Part shown: piece by piece, positions 19,483 to 28,320 of the stretch
How the letters are laid out: each line of letters starts with the position of its first letter
How positions within the stretch are numbered: the stretch's first letter is position 1
Assembly: GCF_011758565.1 (NCBI RefSeq)
Contig: NZ_JAAMOX010000001.1
Coordinates: 1 to 64,000 of the forward strand
Direction of reading: 5' to 3'
Source: Lysinibacter cavernae
GTDB taxonomy: Bacteria > Actinomycetota > Actinomycetes > Actinomycetales > Microbacteriaceae
Length of the DNA stretch: 64,000 bases
Program-made: the position numbers and the translations under genes
Notes under the pieces: generated by a model
Seen by the model: only the letters and a program-made list of their open reading frames with translations
Databases searched by the model: none
Told to the model about the DNA's origin: nothing

Positions 19483-20964
19483 ATGCCCCAGTCACCGAAG
19501 CCTGGTTCAACTCCCGTAGAAGCCGCCGACGAATCAACCGTGGATGCCGTTGCCGTCGGGCGCCGCATCCGCGGCCTGCGAAAGGCAAAAGGGCTGACGC
19601 TCGACGACGTCGCTCGGGGCATTGGCCGCGCGCCGAGTCAGGTATCCGTCATCGAGAATGGCAGGCGAGAAGCCCCGCTCTCGGTGCTGACCAAGATCGC
19701 GGAAACGCTCGGCTGCTCGCTCGGTGACCTGCTGGCGGTCGAGGCGGTTGACCAGCGAACCTCGCTCGAAATCGAGCTCGAACGCATCCAACGCGGGCCT
19801 GCGTTTCGCAAGCTGCAGCTGCCAGCGCTGAGGGTTGGGCCGTCGCTCACCACGGAGGCGATGGCGGCGATCCTTGGCCTGCACCGTGAGCTTGAGCGCA
19901 TTCAGAGCGAGCGGAGCGCAACGCCGGAGGAAGCAAGGCGGGCCAATGCCGAGTTGCGCCAGGAGATGCGGGCGCGAGACAACTACTTTGAGCCGATCGA
20001 ACAGACAGCGACCGAGCTACTCGCCGCGGTTGGGTACAGCGGCGGGCCGCTCTCGCAGCGAGTCACAGCCGAAATAGCGAGCTATCTCGGGTTCTCGTTG
20101 CACTACGTTTCTGACGTGCCAAAATCGACACGATCGGTCTCCGACCTCAAAAACCGACGCATCTACCTCCCGCAGCGAGTGCGAACCGAGCGCGATCCTC
20201 GCTCGGCTCCGCTGCACGCGCTCGCGAGTCACATCCTTGGCCACGACGAGCCGACGGGCTATGCCGAGTTCCTTCGGCAGCGCGTTGAAGCGAACTACCT
20301 TGCTGCAGCGCTGCTCATGCCAGAGCAAGCGTCAGTTGACCTGCTGAGGGCTGCAAAGGATGCGCGGCGTATCTCCGTTGAAGACTTCCGCGACGCGTTC
20401 GCCGTGTCGTACGAGACGGCATCCCACCGATTCACGAACCTCGCGACCAGGCATCTTGGCCTGCCCGTTCACTTCATGAAGGTGCACGAAAGCGGCGCGA
20501 TTTCAAAGGCCTACGAGAACGATGACGTGTGTTTCCCGACCGACAGCCTCGGCGCAATCGAGGGGCAGAGTTCGTGCCGCAACTGGACCTCGCGCACGGT
20601 CTTTTCTGTTGACGATCGATTCAACCCGTACTACCAATACACGGATACGCCAACGGGAACCTACTGGTGCACCTCACGCGTGCAGAGCAGCGACGAGGGC
20701 GAGTTCTCGGTGAGCGTCGGGGTGTCGTTTGAGCATGTTCGCTGGTTTCAGGGACGAGACACGCCAAATCGCGGCGTCTCGCATTGCCCCGACGCCAGGT
20801 GCTGCAGGCAGGCCCCATCGGAGCTACGCGGACGGTGGGAGGAGTACGCCTGGCCGACGGCCCGCCCGCACGCGTCCCTGCTGACGGCGCTCCCTCAGGG
20901 GGTGTTCCCAGGCGTCGACGACACGGAGGTCTACGAATTTCTCGAGGCCCATGCACCGCGCTAG
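19483..20964 (+). CDS. ramB: RamB-like XRE-family regulator (HTH, degenerate M78 region, cysteine-rich C-terminus), copy 1
   Basis: RamB-type regulators control acetate and glyoxylate genes in Corynebacterium and Mycobacterium. This 493-residue protein has an XRE helix-turn-helix at about residues 27-86 (RIRGLRKAKGLTLDDVA, QVSVIENGRREAPLS), a middle region like the ImmA/IrrE (M78) fold but with HALASHILGHDE in place of an HExxH zinc motif, so probably non-catalytic, and a C-terminal short-chain-fatty-acyl-regulator domain with the CPDARCC cysteine cluster and PGVDDTEVYEFL end. It is divergent from aceA, with an operator-like inverted repeat between them, and convergent with a paralogue. A sensor role for an acyl-CoA is inference from the family. 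Confidence 0.88.
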   Translation: MPQSPKPGSTPVEAADESTVDAVAVGRRIRGLRKAKGLTLDDVARGIGRAPSQVSVIENGRREAPLSVLTKIAETLGCSLGDLLAVEAVDQRTSLEIELERIQRGPAFRKLQLPALRVGPSLTTEAMAAILGLHRELERIQSERSATPEEARRANAELRQEMRARDNYFEPIEQTATELLAAVGYSGGPLSQRVTAEIASYLGFSLHYVSDVPKSTRSVSDLKNRRIYLPQRVRTERDPRSAPLHALASHILGHDEPTGYAEFLRQRVEANYLAAALLMPEQASVDLLRAAKDARRISVEDFRDAFAVSYETASHRFTNLATRHLGLPVHFMKVHESGAISKAYENDDVCFPTDSLGAIEGQSSCRNWTSRTVFSVDDRFNPYYQYTDTPTGTYWCTSRVQSSDEGEFSVSVGVSFEHVRWFQGRDTPNRGVSHCPDARCCRQAPSELRGRWEEYAWPTARPHASLLTALPQGVFPGVDDTEVYEFLEAHAPR

Positions 20965-20972
20965 CCAGGCGT

Positions 20973-21046
20973 CGCTCGTGGGGCGCGTTTTGCCTCGTGG
21001 GGTGCGTTTTTTCGCGCCCCACGAGCGAGAATGCGCCCCACGAGCG
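20973..21046. repeat. Long intergenic palindrome (copy C) between the two RamB-like genes
   Basis: Arms of 34 bp (20973-21006 and 21013-21046) pair with about six mismatches around a 6-nt loop. Each arm contains CTCGTGGGGyGCG twice, with a TTTTGC spacer. The sequence differs from copies A and B, but the four-unit design and the TTTGCC-like spacer are shared. It separates two convergent genes and could terminate both. Confidence 0.85.
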
Positions 21047-21052
21047 GGTGCG

Positions 21053-22507
21053 TTATTCAGCGTGGCGGCTCAGGAACTCATAGACCTCCGTGTCGTCGAC
21101 GCCTGGGAATGAGCCCTGGGGGAGTGGTGAGAGCACGTGTGCGTGCATGCGCGCGCTCGGCCAGGCCTGGTCCGCCCAGCGCTCCGTGAGATCTTGGGCC
21201 GGCCTCCTGCAGCACGATGGGTCAGGGCAGAGCGAGACCGTCCGGTGTGAGGTGTCACGCCCCCTGAACCATTTTGCGTCATCAAAGGGCACGCCAAAGC
21301 TGATCGAAAAGCCCTCCGTCTCAGTGCTTCCCGTCTGGACAGTGCACCAAAACGTTCCCGCGGGCGTGTCCGTGTACTGGTAGAACTCGCTCGTGCGGTT
21401 GGTACGATCGAACGCGGTACGCGCGCCCCAACGCTTGCAGACAACCTGGCCCTCGATCGTGCCACTCGCGTCAGTTGGGAGGGGGACACCATCGTTTTCG
21501 TAGCCGCGCATGAGCGAGCCATCGTCATTCACGCGCATGAAGTGCACGGTCAGATCGAGGTGTGCCGTCGCGAGATTTGTGAAGCGCTGGGCTGCTGATT
21601 CGTGCGTGACCCCAAACGCGTCCCGGAAATCCTCGATCGCGAGATTGCGGTCCTTCTTTGCCTGGCCGAGGAACTCGACCGCGCGTCCCTGAGGGATGAG
21701 GCATGCTGCCGCAAAATAGTTGATCTCAAGCCGCTGCTGCAAAAACTCGGTGTAGCTCGCGGGCTTATCGTGCCCAAGCACGGCATGCGCCATGGCCTGC
21801 AACGCGAGTGAGCGGAGGCCGTGGCCCCCAGGAATGGATGCCGGCGGCAAATAGATGCGACCGTTCTTCAAATCGGTGACGCTTCGTGTCGAGTGTGGCA
21901 GATCATCCACATAAATGAGGGTGAAGCCAAGCTGCTCTGCCATGATCGCCACGGTGCGGTGGGTGAGGGCGCCGGTTGTGTGGTTGGCCTTCTTGAGCAT
22001 TTCTTCTGCGATGTCTTCGATATCGGGAAGATAGTTGTCTCGTTCGCGCATCTGCATGCGGCTTTCGGTGTTTGCGCGCCGAGCCTCTTCCGGCGTGGCG
22101 ATGGCCGCGCGCTCGCGGCGTTCGATCTCTCGGTGCAGCCCAACGAGCGATTCAAGTGCATCGTCGGGGAGCGACTTTGCTCCGCGGATGACCGGTAGCC
22201 CGAGTGAGGCGTATGCCGGGTTGTGCTGGGCCTGATCGAGTTCAATCTCGAGCGCAGATCGTTTATCCGGCGGTGCGCTGCTGAGGAGCTCAGCGAGTTC
22301 GATACCCAGCTCGTGGGCGATGTTCTGGATGAGCGAGAGCTTTGGTTCTCGTCGGCCGTTTTCGATGAGCGACAGTTGGCTTGCGGCGACGTCGAGGCGT
22401 TCACCGAGCTGTTCGAGGGTGAGGCCTGCGTTTACTCGAAAGAATCGAAGTCGCTTGCCGAGGATGAGCAGATCGGCCCGGGGGGTCTTTGCGGTCGAGG
22501 GAGTCAT
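21053..22507 (-). CDS. RamB-like XRE-family regulator, copy 2
   Basis: This 484-residue paralogue of the neighbouring regulator has the same order: XRE helix-turn-helix (RLRFFRVNAGLTLEQLG, QLSLIENGRREPKLS), the M78-like middle with LQAMAHAVLGHDKP lacking HExxH, and a C-terminus with CPDPSCC and PGVDDTEVYEFL. The frame continues upstream to 22573, but ATG at 22505-22507 gives the expected N-terminus and has TATAGT 6 nt before it (22514-22519, minus strand), so a leaderless message is likely. It is divergent from pck and convergent with copy 1. Its target is probably pck or its own promoter; that is inference from position. Confidence 0.87.
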   Translation of the reverse strand: MTPSTAKTPRADLLILGKRLRFFRVNAGLTLEQLGERLDVAASQLSLIENGRREPKLSLIQNIAHELGIELAELLSSAPPDKRSALEIELDQAQHNPAYASLGLPVIRGAKSLPDDALESLVGLHREIERRERAAIATPEEARRANTESRMQMRERDNYLPDIEDIAEEMLKKANHTTGALTHRTVAIMAEQLGFTLIYVDDLPHSTRSVTDLKNGRIYLPPASIPGGHGLRSLALQAMAHAVLGHDKPASYTEFLQQRLEINYFAAACLIPQGRAVEFLGQAKKDRNLAIEDFRDAFGVTHESAAQRFTNLATAHLDLTVHFMRVNDDGSLMRGYENDGVPLPTDASGTIEGQVVCKRWGARTAFDRTNRTSEFYQYTDTPAGTFWCTVQTGSTETEGFSISFGVPFDDAKWFRGRDTSHRTVSLCPDPSCCRRPAQDLTERWADQAWPSARMHAHVLSPLPQGSFPGVDDTEVYEFLSRHAE

Positions 22508-22513
22508 AAATTG

Positions 22514-22557
22514 ACTATATGTTAAAAACGGCCAAATTTGACAACCGATTTGGTCAA
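22514..22557. promoter_or_regulatory. Promoter and overlapping inverted repeats before the second RamB-like gene
   Basis: TATAGT (22514-22519, minus strand) is the -10 box. Just upstream are two overlapping inverted repeats with the same 10-nt spacing: CCAAAT-N10-ATTTGG (22532-22553) and TTGAC-N10-GTCAA (22538-22557). They sit where an autorepressor would block RNA polymerase. Which protein binds is unknown. Confidence 0.5.
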
Positions 22558-22647
22558 CTGAGGTGTATTTCATGACGAATCATTGAGGTGTAGCAAAAAT
22601 TTATTCGCTGCAGACGATCTCGACACCACAGGTAACAGGAGCTACGT

Positions 22648-24507
22648 ATGACCGTCATCGACACGCCAGACGTTTCACTGGACTCGAACGTGGGAAGCCA
22701 CGGAGAGCCAACCACCAACAACCCGGAGGTGCTCGCTTGGGTTGCCGAGGTAGCCGAGTTGACCGAGCCCGACTACATCCACTGGTGCGACGGATCGCAA
22801 GAAGAGTGGCAAGCGCTCACGGAAGAGCTCGTTGCCACGGGCACACTCATCCCGCTCAATAAAGACCTGCGCCCCGGAAGCTTCCTTGCTCGTTCGCACC
22901 CAGGCGATGTTGCCCGTGTTGAAGACCGCACGTTCATCTGCACCGAGAACGAGGCGGAAGCTGGCCCCACAAACAACTGGCGGGCCCCGGCGGACATGCA
23001 CGCCACGCTCAAGCCGCTGTTCCGCGGATCGATGCGCGGACGCACGATGTACGTCGTACCCTTCTCGATGGGCCCCGTCGGCGGCCCAATTACGCAGGTT
23101 GGCATTCAGCTCACCGATTCCCCATACGCCGTACTCAACATGCGCATCATGACCCGCATGGGCCAGGCAGCCATGGACTACATCACGCCTGGCATCGAAT
23201 GGGTTCGTACCGTTCACAGCGTTGGCATGCCACTCGTGAACGACAACGGCGACGTCATCGACGACGTTGAATGGCCTTGCAACGACGAGAAATACATCTG
23301 CCAGTTTCCCGACACACTTGAGGTATGGTCGTTTGGTTCCGGATACGGCGGAAACGCGCTGCTCTCAAAGAAGTGCTTTGCTCTTCGGATTGCCAGTGTC
23401 ATGGCCCGCAACAACGGCTGGCTCGCCGAGCACATGCTGTTGCTCAAACTCACCAACCCTGTTGGGAAGACGTTCCACATTGCTGCGGCGTTCCCGTCTG
23501 CCTGTGGCAAGACGAACCTGGCGATGCTGCGCCCAACCATCCCAGGATGGAAGGTCGAAACCATCGGCGACGACATCGCGTGGCTCCGCCCAGGACCTGA
23601 CGGCCGCCTTCGAGCCATCAACCCAGAGGCTGGCTTCTTCGGCGTTGCCCCCGGAACCGGCTACAGCACCAACCCCGTCGCAATGGACAGCATCTGGGGA
23701 AACACCATCTTTACAAACGTCGCGCTGACCGACGATGGTGACGTGTGGTGGGAAGGCATGACCGACACCCCTCCGTCGCACCTGATCGACTGGCAGGGCA
23801 ATGACTGGACTCCGGATGCCGACCGCCCAGCGGCGCACCCAAACTCGCGTTTCACCGTGCCAATCACACAGTGCCCAACCGTAGCCAACGAGTGGTTCGA
23901 GAGTGACGGCGTTCCGCTTGACGCTATTCTTTTCGGCGGTCGTCGAGCCACCAATATCCCGCTCGTCTCCGAGTCGCTGAGTTGGAACCACGGTGTGTTC
24001 ATCGGCGCATCCGTCTCAAGCGAAAAGACCGCGGCCCAAGAGGGAACCGTTGGCGAACTCCGCCGCGACCCCTTCGCGATGCTGCCATTCTGCGGCTACA
24101 ACATGGCCGACTACTGGTCACACTGGCTGTCGATCGGTGAAACCCTCGGCGAACACGCCCCGAAGGTATTCCAGGTCAACTGGTTCCGCAAGGGCGACGA
24201 CGGACGGTTCCTCTGGCCCGGCTTTGGCGAGAACTCTCGCGTACTCGACTGGATCATCCGCAGGGTAGACGGCGAAGTCACCGGACGCGAGCTTGCCGTC
24301 GGAACGGTTCCCGCTGACGGTGAACTGAACCTCGACGGCATCCACGTTCCTGCAGCCGACCTCGAAGAGCTCTTTGAGGTAGACCCCGAACTGTGGGCGG
24401 CCGAATGCGACCTCACTGAGGAGTACTTCGCCCAGTTCGGTGCGAACATGCCAGAAGCGCTCAACGAGCAGCTTGCCGCGCTGCGCACCCGTCTCACGGC
24501 GGTGTAG
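22648..24507 (+). CDS. pckG: Phosphoenolpyruvate carboxykinase (GTP)
   Basis: GTP-type PEPCK converts oxaloacetate to phosphoenolpyruvate and CO2, the entry to gluconeogenesis. At 619 residues it has full length. Motifs seen: [19 protein letters not shown] region, [18 protein letters not shown], the P-loop [13 protein letters not shown] with Cys286 and Lys288 (hyper-reactive cysteine of GTP-type enzymes), [14 protein letters not shown], and [22 protein letters not shown] with WNHG. AGGAG at 22637-22641 precedes the ATG by 6 nt. It is divergent from the second RamB-like gene; two GC-rich hairpins follow it. With aceA and aceB it forms a set for growth on acetate, fatty acids or similar carbon. 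Confidence 0.98.
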   Translation: MTVIDTPDVSLDSNVGSHGEPTTNNPEVLAWVAEVAELTEPDYIHWCDGSQEEWQALTEELVATGTLIPLNKDLRPGSFLARSHPGDVARVEDRTFICTENEAEAGPTNNWRAPADMHATLKPLFRGSMRGRTMYVVPFSMGPVGGPITQVGIQLTDSPYAVLNMRIMTRMGQAAMDYITPGIEWVRTVHSVGMPLVNDNGDVIDDVEWPCNDEKYICQFPDTLEVWSFGSGYGGNALLSKKCFALRIASVMARNNGWLAEHMLLLKLTNPVGKTFHIAAAFPSACGKTNLAMLRPTIPGWKVETIGDDIAWLRPGPDGRLRAINPEAGFFGVAPGTGYSTNPVAMDSIWGNTIFTNVALTDDGDVWWEGMTDTPPSHLIDWQGNDWTPDADRPAAHPNSRFTVPITQCPTVANEWFESDGVPLDAILFGGRRATNIPLVSESLSWNHGVFIGASVSSEKTAAQEGTVGELRRDPFAMLPFCGYNMADYWSHWLSIGETLGEHAPKVFQVNWFRKGDDGRFLWPGFGENSRVLDWIIRRVDGEVTGRELAVGTVPADGELNLDGIHVPAADLEELFEVDPELWAAECDLTEEYFAQFGANMPEALNEQLAALRTRLTAV

Positions 24508-24521
24508 CGCCCCACAAATTT

Positions 24522-24597
24522 CTGGGTCGGGCGGCCCGTGCCCGCCCCAGAACTCGAATCGCCGGGTGTGTCTCTGTTCCTGTAGGCACACCCGGCG
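24522..24597 (+). terminator. Two consecutive hairpins after pck
   Basis: Stem 1 pairs 24522-24532 with 24540-24550 (one mismatch); stem 2 pairs 24560-24570 with 24587-24597 perfectly over 11 bp. They begin 15 bp after the pck stop and lie before the tRNA gene. Confidence 0.7.
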
Positions 24598-24684
24598 TAT
24601 TACGTTCAGCGCTCGCTGACTGCGTCCGATGTGGGCGAACGGATGCGGCAAGACGCCGGCTCATTCGATACCATTGAGTGCTGG

Positions 24685-24757
24685 GCCCCCATAGCCCAAT
24701 GGCAGAGGCAGAAGACTTAAAATCTTTTCAGTGCGGGTTCGAGTCCCGCTGGGGGTA
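24685..24757 (+). tRNA. tRNA with UAA anticodon (Leu by codon), short variable arm
   Basis: A full cloverleaf can be folded: 7-bp acceptor stem (24685-24691 with 24750-24756, first pair G-U), D arm with GG at 24701-24702, anticodon stem 24711-24715 with 24723-24727, anticodon TAA at 24718-24720, T stem 24733-24737 with 24745-24749 and T loop TTCGAGT. The discriminator is A and CCA is not encoded. UAA reads the leucine codon UUA, but the variable region (24728-24732) has only 5 nt, whereas bacterial tRNA-Leu normally has a long variable arm. The isotype should therefore be treated as provisional. Confidence 0.9.
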
Positions 24758-24820
24758 CTACTTTTCCAGAAGGTTGAGCAGGTCGGCTCGTGGGCATGCG
24801 CTCGTTGCGTCTGTGTTGTT

Positions 24821-25867
24821 TTAGTCAGTGGCTTTGGAACGGAGACGAGCTGAGGCCTTGCGTCGTTTGCCGTCATCAGCGACAGCACCATTCCGCGATA
24901 GCACGGGCATGATAAAGAGCGCGTTCACCAGCTTCGATCGGTCGCTTGCTACAGAGATGAGCGTTGCGAGCATCACGTAGGTGGCGAACAGGATTGGGTA
25001 CCACAGCGCATGTTGCTCAGCATCGGAGCGGATGAGCACACCGGTCAGGATAATGAGGGCCAGCGGATGGACAACGTAGTAAACGAGTGAGTGACGCCCA
25101 ACATATTCGAACAGGTGCGAGATTCGTCCCTGGGGAATCCACTGGGCAAGGCCCACCGCGAGGGCGATTCCAGCAAAAGCCAACGGCGCGACTCGAACGT
25201 CATACAGAGGGAGCAAATTCTGTGACGCCGCCAACGCTGTGGGGGCTGCGATAAGAAAGGCCCCTATGATAACGGTTGGCTTTTTCAGGATTATGAGGGT
25301 CGCCGATACGTGTTGAGAAATCCATATGCCTGCCATGAAGAACGCAAATAGGTAGAGAAACCGGGGCAACGAGGCTACGGAGGGGGCCAAAAACGAGGCG
25401 ACGAGGGAAGCCGCTATAACTAGGGGTGTCGGAATCTTCGTGACGATCAAAAACAAGACGTAGAAGGCGACCAAGTAGTAGAGAAACCAGAGGCTGCTAT
25501 ACGGCCGCCAAATAATACTCAGCATAGGAGCGATATCCCAACCAGTGGCCCTCAGGATCATGAGGAATGACCAGACGAGATATGGCCAGGCAACGTACCG
25601 AAGTTTTCCGCTGAGGTATCTGCCAATACCTTTTTGGAATGATCGAATAACAAAAAGCCCCGAGAACAGCATCAGCGCTGGCATTCGAAAAGGCCAGAAG
25701 AGACGGTTAGCTTCGAGGGCGACGGTTGCCACATCGTTTGGCAGAAGATGGGCACCCATGAGGAGCGACACCGAGTGTGTCGATACAACAAGCAACACGG
25801 CAATGCCCCTGAGTGAATCAACCCAGGTCATTCGCGAAGGAGGAACAACCGTTGTCGACTGTCGCAT
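24821..25867 (-). CDS. Acyltransferase-3 family membrane protein (O-acetyltransferase type)
   Basis: Members of this family acetylate or acylate sugars and cell-surface polymers at the membrane. The 348-residue protein begins WVDSLRGIAVLLVVSTHSVS (residues 15-34), the family signature with its Arg and His, and has about ten hydrophobic helices; FWPFRMPALMLFSGLFV and PYLVWSFLMIL are further family blocks, similar to fucose 4-O-acetylase-like proteins. The C-terminus is basic (GKRRKASARLRSKATD). Its base composition looks lower in GC, with A/T runs, than the neighbouring housekeeping genes. It lies next to the tRNA gene and may have been acquired. The ribosome binding site is weak. Confidence 0.85.
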   Translation of the reverse strand: MRQSTTVVPPSRMTWVDSLRGIAVLLVVSTHSVSLLMGAHLLPNDVATVALEANRLFWPFRMPALMLFSGLFVIRSFQKGIGRYLSGKLRYVAWPYLVWSFLMILRATGWDIAPMLSIIWRPYSSLWFLYYLVAFYVLFLIVTKIPTPLVIAASLVASFLAPSVASLPRFLYLFAFFMAGIWISQHVSATLIILKKPTVIIGAFLIAAPTALAASQNLLPLYDVRVAPLAFAGIALAVGLAQWIPQGRISHLFEYVGRHSLVYYVVHPLALIILTGVLIRSDAEQHALWYPILFATYVMLATLISVASDRSKLVNALFIMPVLSRNGAVADDGKRRKASARLRSKATD

Positions 25868-25900
25868 CCCGCCCCCGAGCTAATTGACCGTTCCCACCAG

Positions 25901-25916
25901 GATTCCACTTGGAATC
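25901..25916. promoter_or_regulatory. Perfect inverted repeat upstream of the acyltransferase gene
   Basis: GATTCCA-CT-TGGAATC, 16 bp, 34 bp before the acyltransferase start. It may be an operator or a small hairpin; no regulator gene is adjacent. Confidence 0.4.
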
Positions 25917-26003
25917 TGACGGGGGCCAGGGCGCAGCGTCATAATCATACTTGGCGAACGCAATTTACGTAGGAACGACTCTCCCTGTCGCAGGTTAAGC
26001 AGT

Positions 26004-26069
26004 GATGGGGCCAAAGCCAGCTCGCCAGGCCCACAACGAGTGGGCGAAGCGAGCGACCTTGACCCCATC
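26004..26069 (-). terminator. Long structured hairpin after the membrane hydrolase gene
   Basis: About 21 bases of the outer arms pair with several G-U pairs (from 26004 and to 26069), and an inner perfect stem GCCCAC-N5-GTGGGC (26029-26045) closes the top. It starts 18 bp after the hydrolase stop on the minus strand. No U-tract follows, so a terminator, a 3' stabiliser or a small RNA is possible. Confidence 0.5.
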
Positions 26070-26086
26070 GGATCCTGCCGCTGACC

Positions 26087-27940
26087 TTAGTACGTGACGG
26101 TGAGCGTGTTCGAGACCGAGATGATCGTCACAACCAGCGCATTGATAAATCCACCAATGTACGGGTTATTTGTCGCGCGGTAGATCTTGCGGGAGATAAA
26201 CGCTGAGACAAACAGAATGAGGATGACGGGGAACAGCCAAATACTGAAGATTCCGCCAAATCCTGGAACCAGCTGGCCGCTGCTTGCAAACGTGGTGTAC
26301 TGCACGATCACGAGGATGAGCGGCGCAATCATGTTGGCAACGGCGAGCAGCGCGGTGTTGAGCCATTCCTTGCCCAGCAGCGTAAATCGGTTGAACGCGT
26401 TGATCGAGACCGAGTTGAACACGTAGTAGGCGAGGAAGAACGGAACGTAGAGCAACGCGATCCACAGCTTGTCAGCGCCGAAGGCCTTGATGGCAACAAC
26501 CCACCAGCGGAAGTCGGTCTTGAAGAAGTAGTCAACAAGGAAGACAAGGAAGAACGCCGCGGCAACGACTACGAGGCTGAGCCCGATGCCGTGGAAGAAG
26601 TTTTTCCAGCCGGGGAGCACTCCGGTCGCCTTCAGATCGAACCCGTTCTTGCGGCCAAAGAGCAGGTACGAAATCGTCATGATGACGATTGCCGCAGCTC
26701 CGTTGATTGCAGACCAGAGCCCGATGAAGTACACGGCACCCTGCGTGAATGCTGTTGGAGTTGCGTTGAACGCGATGCCGCCAACGGTTGCATTCTGGCT
26801 GAGCCAGATGTAGCTGAATCCAGAGAAGAGAACGGATACGACGAGGCCGCCCCAGAACCAGGCCAGCTGCTTCGTGTTTGCCGCGACTGCCGGTGCGGCC
26901 GGTTTCTTGAGTGCGGCGAAGGCACGGGTTCCGAGGAGCGCCCTCGTGAACGCGACGAGGAAGATTCCGAAGCCAACGAGTCCGAGGGCAGTGAACCCCT
27001 CCTTGATCTGCCACACCTGGTTGGATGCGTCGATCGCGTTTGGTGCGCCGAGGGCCTGCTCAAAGAAGTCGAGTTGGCTCGTCACGGTCGTCTTTGAGAT
27101 GGTGCCCCACGGGTGGGTTTCTGCCGGGGTGAAGATCACGCGAATGGCTTCTTCCCCGTCAACCTTTTCCGTGTAGAAGTTGCCGGCTTCGCGGGTTTCT
27201 TTTGCCTTCTCGGGGTCTGTTCCAAAGTTAAGGAACGACTGCGCGTTTGGTGTGCCAATAAAGTCGCGAGGCGCGGTGAGTACTTCGCCTTCCGGGCTGT
27301 AGCTGCGGAAGAAGAACTCGTCGTACTGGTCAGCGACGATGCCAACGTCGCGCGTGCCGTACAGGTTGAAGAACGCGTTTTCGTTTTCGGCGTCGGTGTA
27401 GACGGCGTCGTTGTCAACGAGCAGGACAGCCGAGATAAGCTGCGTGTCTGCCGCGTTGTCAAGGGCGACCGAGAAATTTGCCGCGCGAGCGCCGTTTGAG
27501 TGCCCTGAGACGCCAATCTTGTTGGTGTCAACGTATGGGAGGTCTGCCATGAGTTTGACCGCGTCGTACATGCCGGTGCCGCCGAGCGCGAGGTCGTCGT
27601 TCACCAGCGGGTCGGAGTTTCCGTGACCGTACATGTCAATTGAGATCACCACAAAGCCGCGGCGTGCAAGCTCGACATAGTTGGCATCTTGCATCTCGCG
27701 GTTGTTCCACCAGCCGTGGCTGACCACGATGCCTGGCGCTTTATGTTCTGCGGATACGCCATCTGGCTTGAAGAGCAGCGCGCTCATCTCTTGGCCTGAT
27801 GAGGTCTCCCACCGCATGTCTTTGATCGTGACGTTGCCGGCGTTCGTTTGGACCACGGATGCGCCGATTGCTGAAATGAGCACGAGTGCTAATGACAGGA
27901 ACAGCCAGAAACTGTTCTTCTTGGTGAGGGATGTTTTCAT
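26087..27940 (-). CDS. Membrane-anchored alpha/beta hydrolase with polytopic C-terminal half
   Basis: The 617-residue protein has an N-terminal membrane helix or signal anchor (about residues 11-30), an extracytoplasmic alpha/beta-hydrolase domain (about 40-300), and a C-terminal half with roughly eight membrane helices (about 317-610). The nucleophile elbow is GHSNG with Ser148; the oxyanion region is SHGWWNN; GHGNSD and a His at about 276 (THPWG) fit a Ser-Asp-His triad. The substrate is unknown. ATG at 27938-27940 follows AAAGGAG by 10 nt; an upstream ATG at 28024 would add 28 residues with no signal character. It lies in an accessory block between an acyltransferase and a methyltransferase. 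Confidence 0.85.
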   Translation of the reverse strand: MKTSLTKKNSFWLFLSLALVLISAIGASVVQTNAGNVTIKDMRWETSSGQEMSALLFKPDGVSAEHKAPGIVVSHGWWNNREMQDANYVELARRGFVVISIDMYGHGNSDPLVNDDLALGGTGMYDAVKLMADLPYVDTNKIGVSGHSNGARAANFSVALDNAADTQLISAVLLVDNDAVYTDAENENAFFNLYGTRDVGIVADQYDEFFFRSYSPEGEVLTAPRDFIGTPNAQSFLNFGTDPEKAKETREAGNFYTEKVDGEEAIRVIFTPAETHPWGTISKTTVTSQLDFFEQALGAPNAIDASNQVWQIKEGFTALGLVGFGIFLVAFTRALLGTRAFAALKKPAAPAVAANTKQLAWFWGGLVVSVLFSGFSYIWLSQNATVGGIAFNATPTAFTQGAVYFIGLWSAINGAAAIVIMTISYLLFGRKNGFDLKATGVLPGWKNFFHGIGLSLVVVAAAFFLVFLVDYFFKTDFRWWVVAIKAFGADKLWIALLYVPFFLAYYVFNSVSINAFNRFTLLGKEWLNTALLAVANMIAPLILVIVQYTTFASSGQLVPGFGGIFSIWLFPVILILFVSAFISRKIYRATNNPYIGGFINALVVTIISVSNTLTVTY

Positions 27941-28320
27941 TAGGTCCCGACTCCTTTGTATGGGTATGAGTGTGCTGCTGTGGGAGGAGGTTTTGGGCGC
28001 GACAAATAGACCCGCGTTACACACGTGATTGCAGTAACTTGCGGTGGGGAGGGTGCATTGGCTGCGGCAATCGGCCTTCTCGTCAACTGGACGTGAGTCC
28101 GTCGCGGGGAGCCCGAATATTCGCGCTTTGGATGCGTGTCGGTCGCGCTGGACTCACTGTAGCGCCAGGGCGAGAGAGGCGCGCAATTTTGCACTCTGAA
28201 TGAACATACGTGCAGAAATTGGCCGCTTGGATGCCGTGCCAGAGGTCAGGCGGGCATCCAAGCCGCTCAAACGTGCACGCGGGGGAGTATCCGTTGCGCG
28301 GGCGGGCGTGTGCGCAGCGG
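27941..28320. other. 380-bp intergenic region with imperfect palindrome
   Basis: No convincing gene lies here. It contains the upstream region of the hydrolase gene and, at 28208-28279, an imperfect palindrome: an 11-bp perfect inner stem (28225-28235 with 28253-28263) and an outer CGTGCA/TGCACG pairing. The palindrome follows the methyltransferase stop at 28321 (minus strand) and may be its terminator. Confidence 0.55.

Noticed and set aside
20973-21046. Palindrome C as a small coding region
   Set aside because: The open frames across it are made by the repeat itself and have no ribosome binding site.
24685-26086. Integrative element at the tRNA
   Set aside because: I found no integrase gene and no second copy of the tRNA 3' end nearby. 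The accessory block is noted but not called as a mobile element.
27970-28203. Short open frames upstream of the membrane hydrolase
   Set aside because: They have no ribosome binding site, biased composition and no similarity to any family; the region is treated as intergenic.
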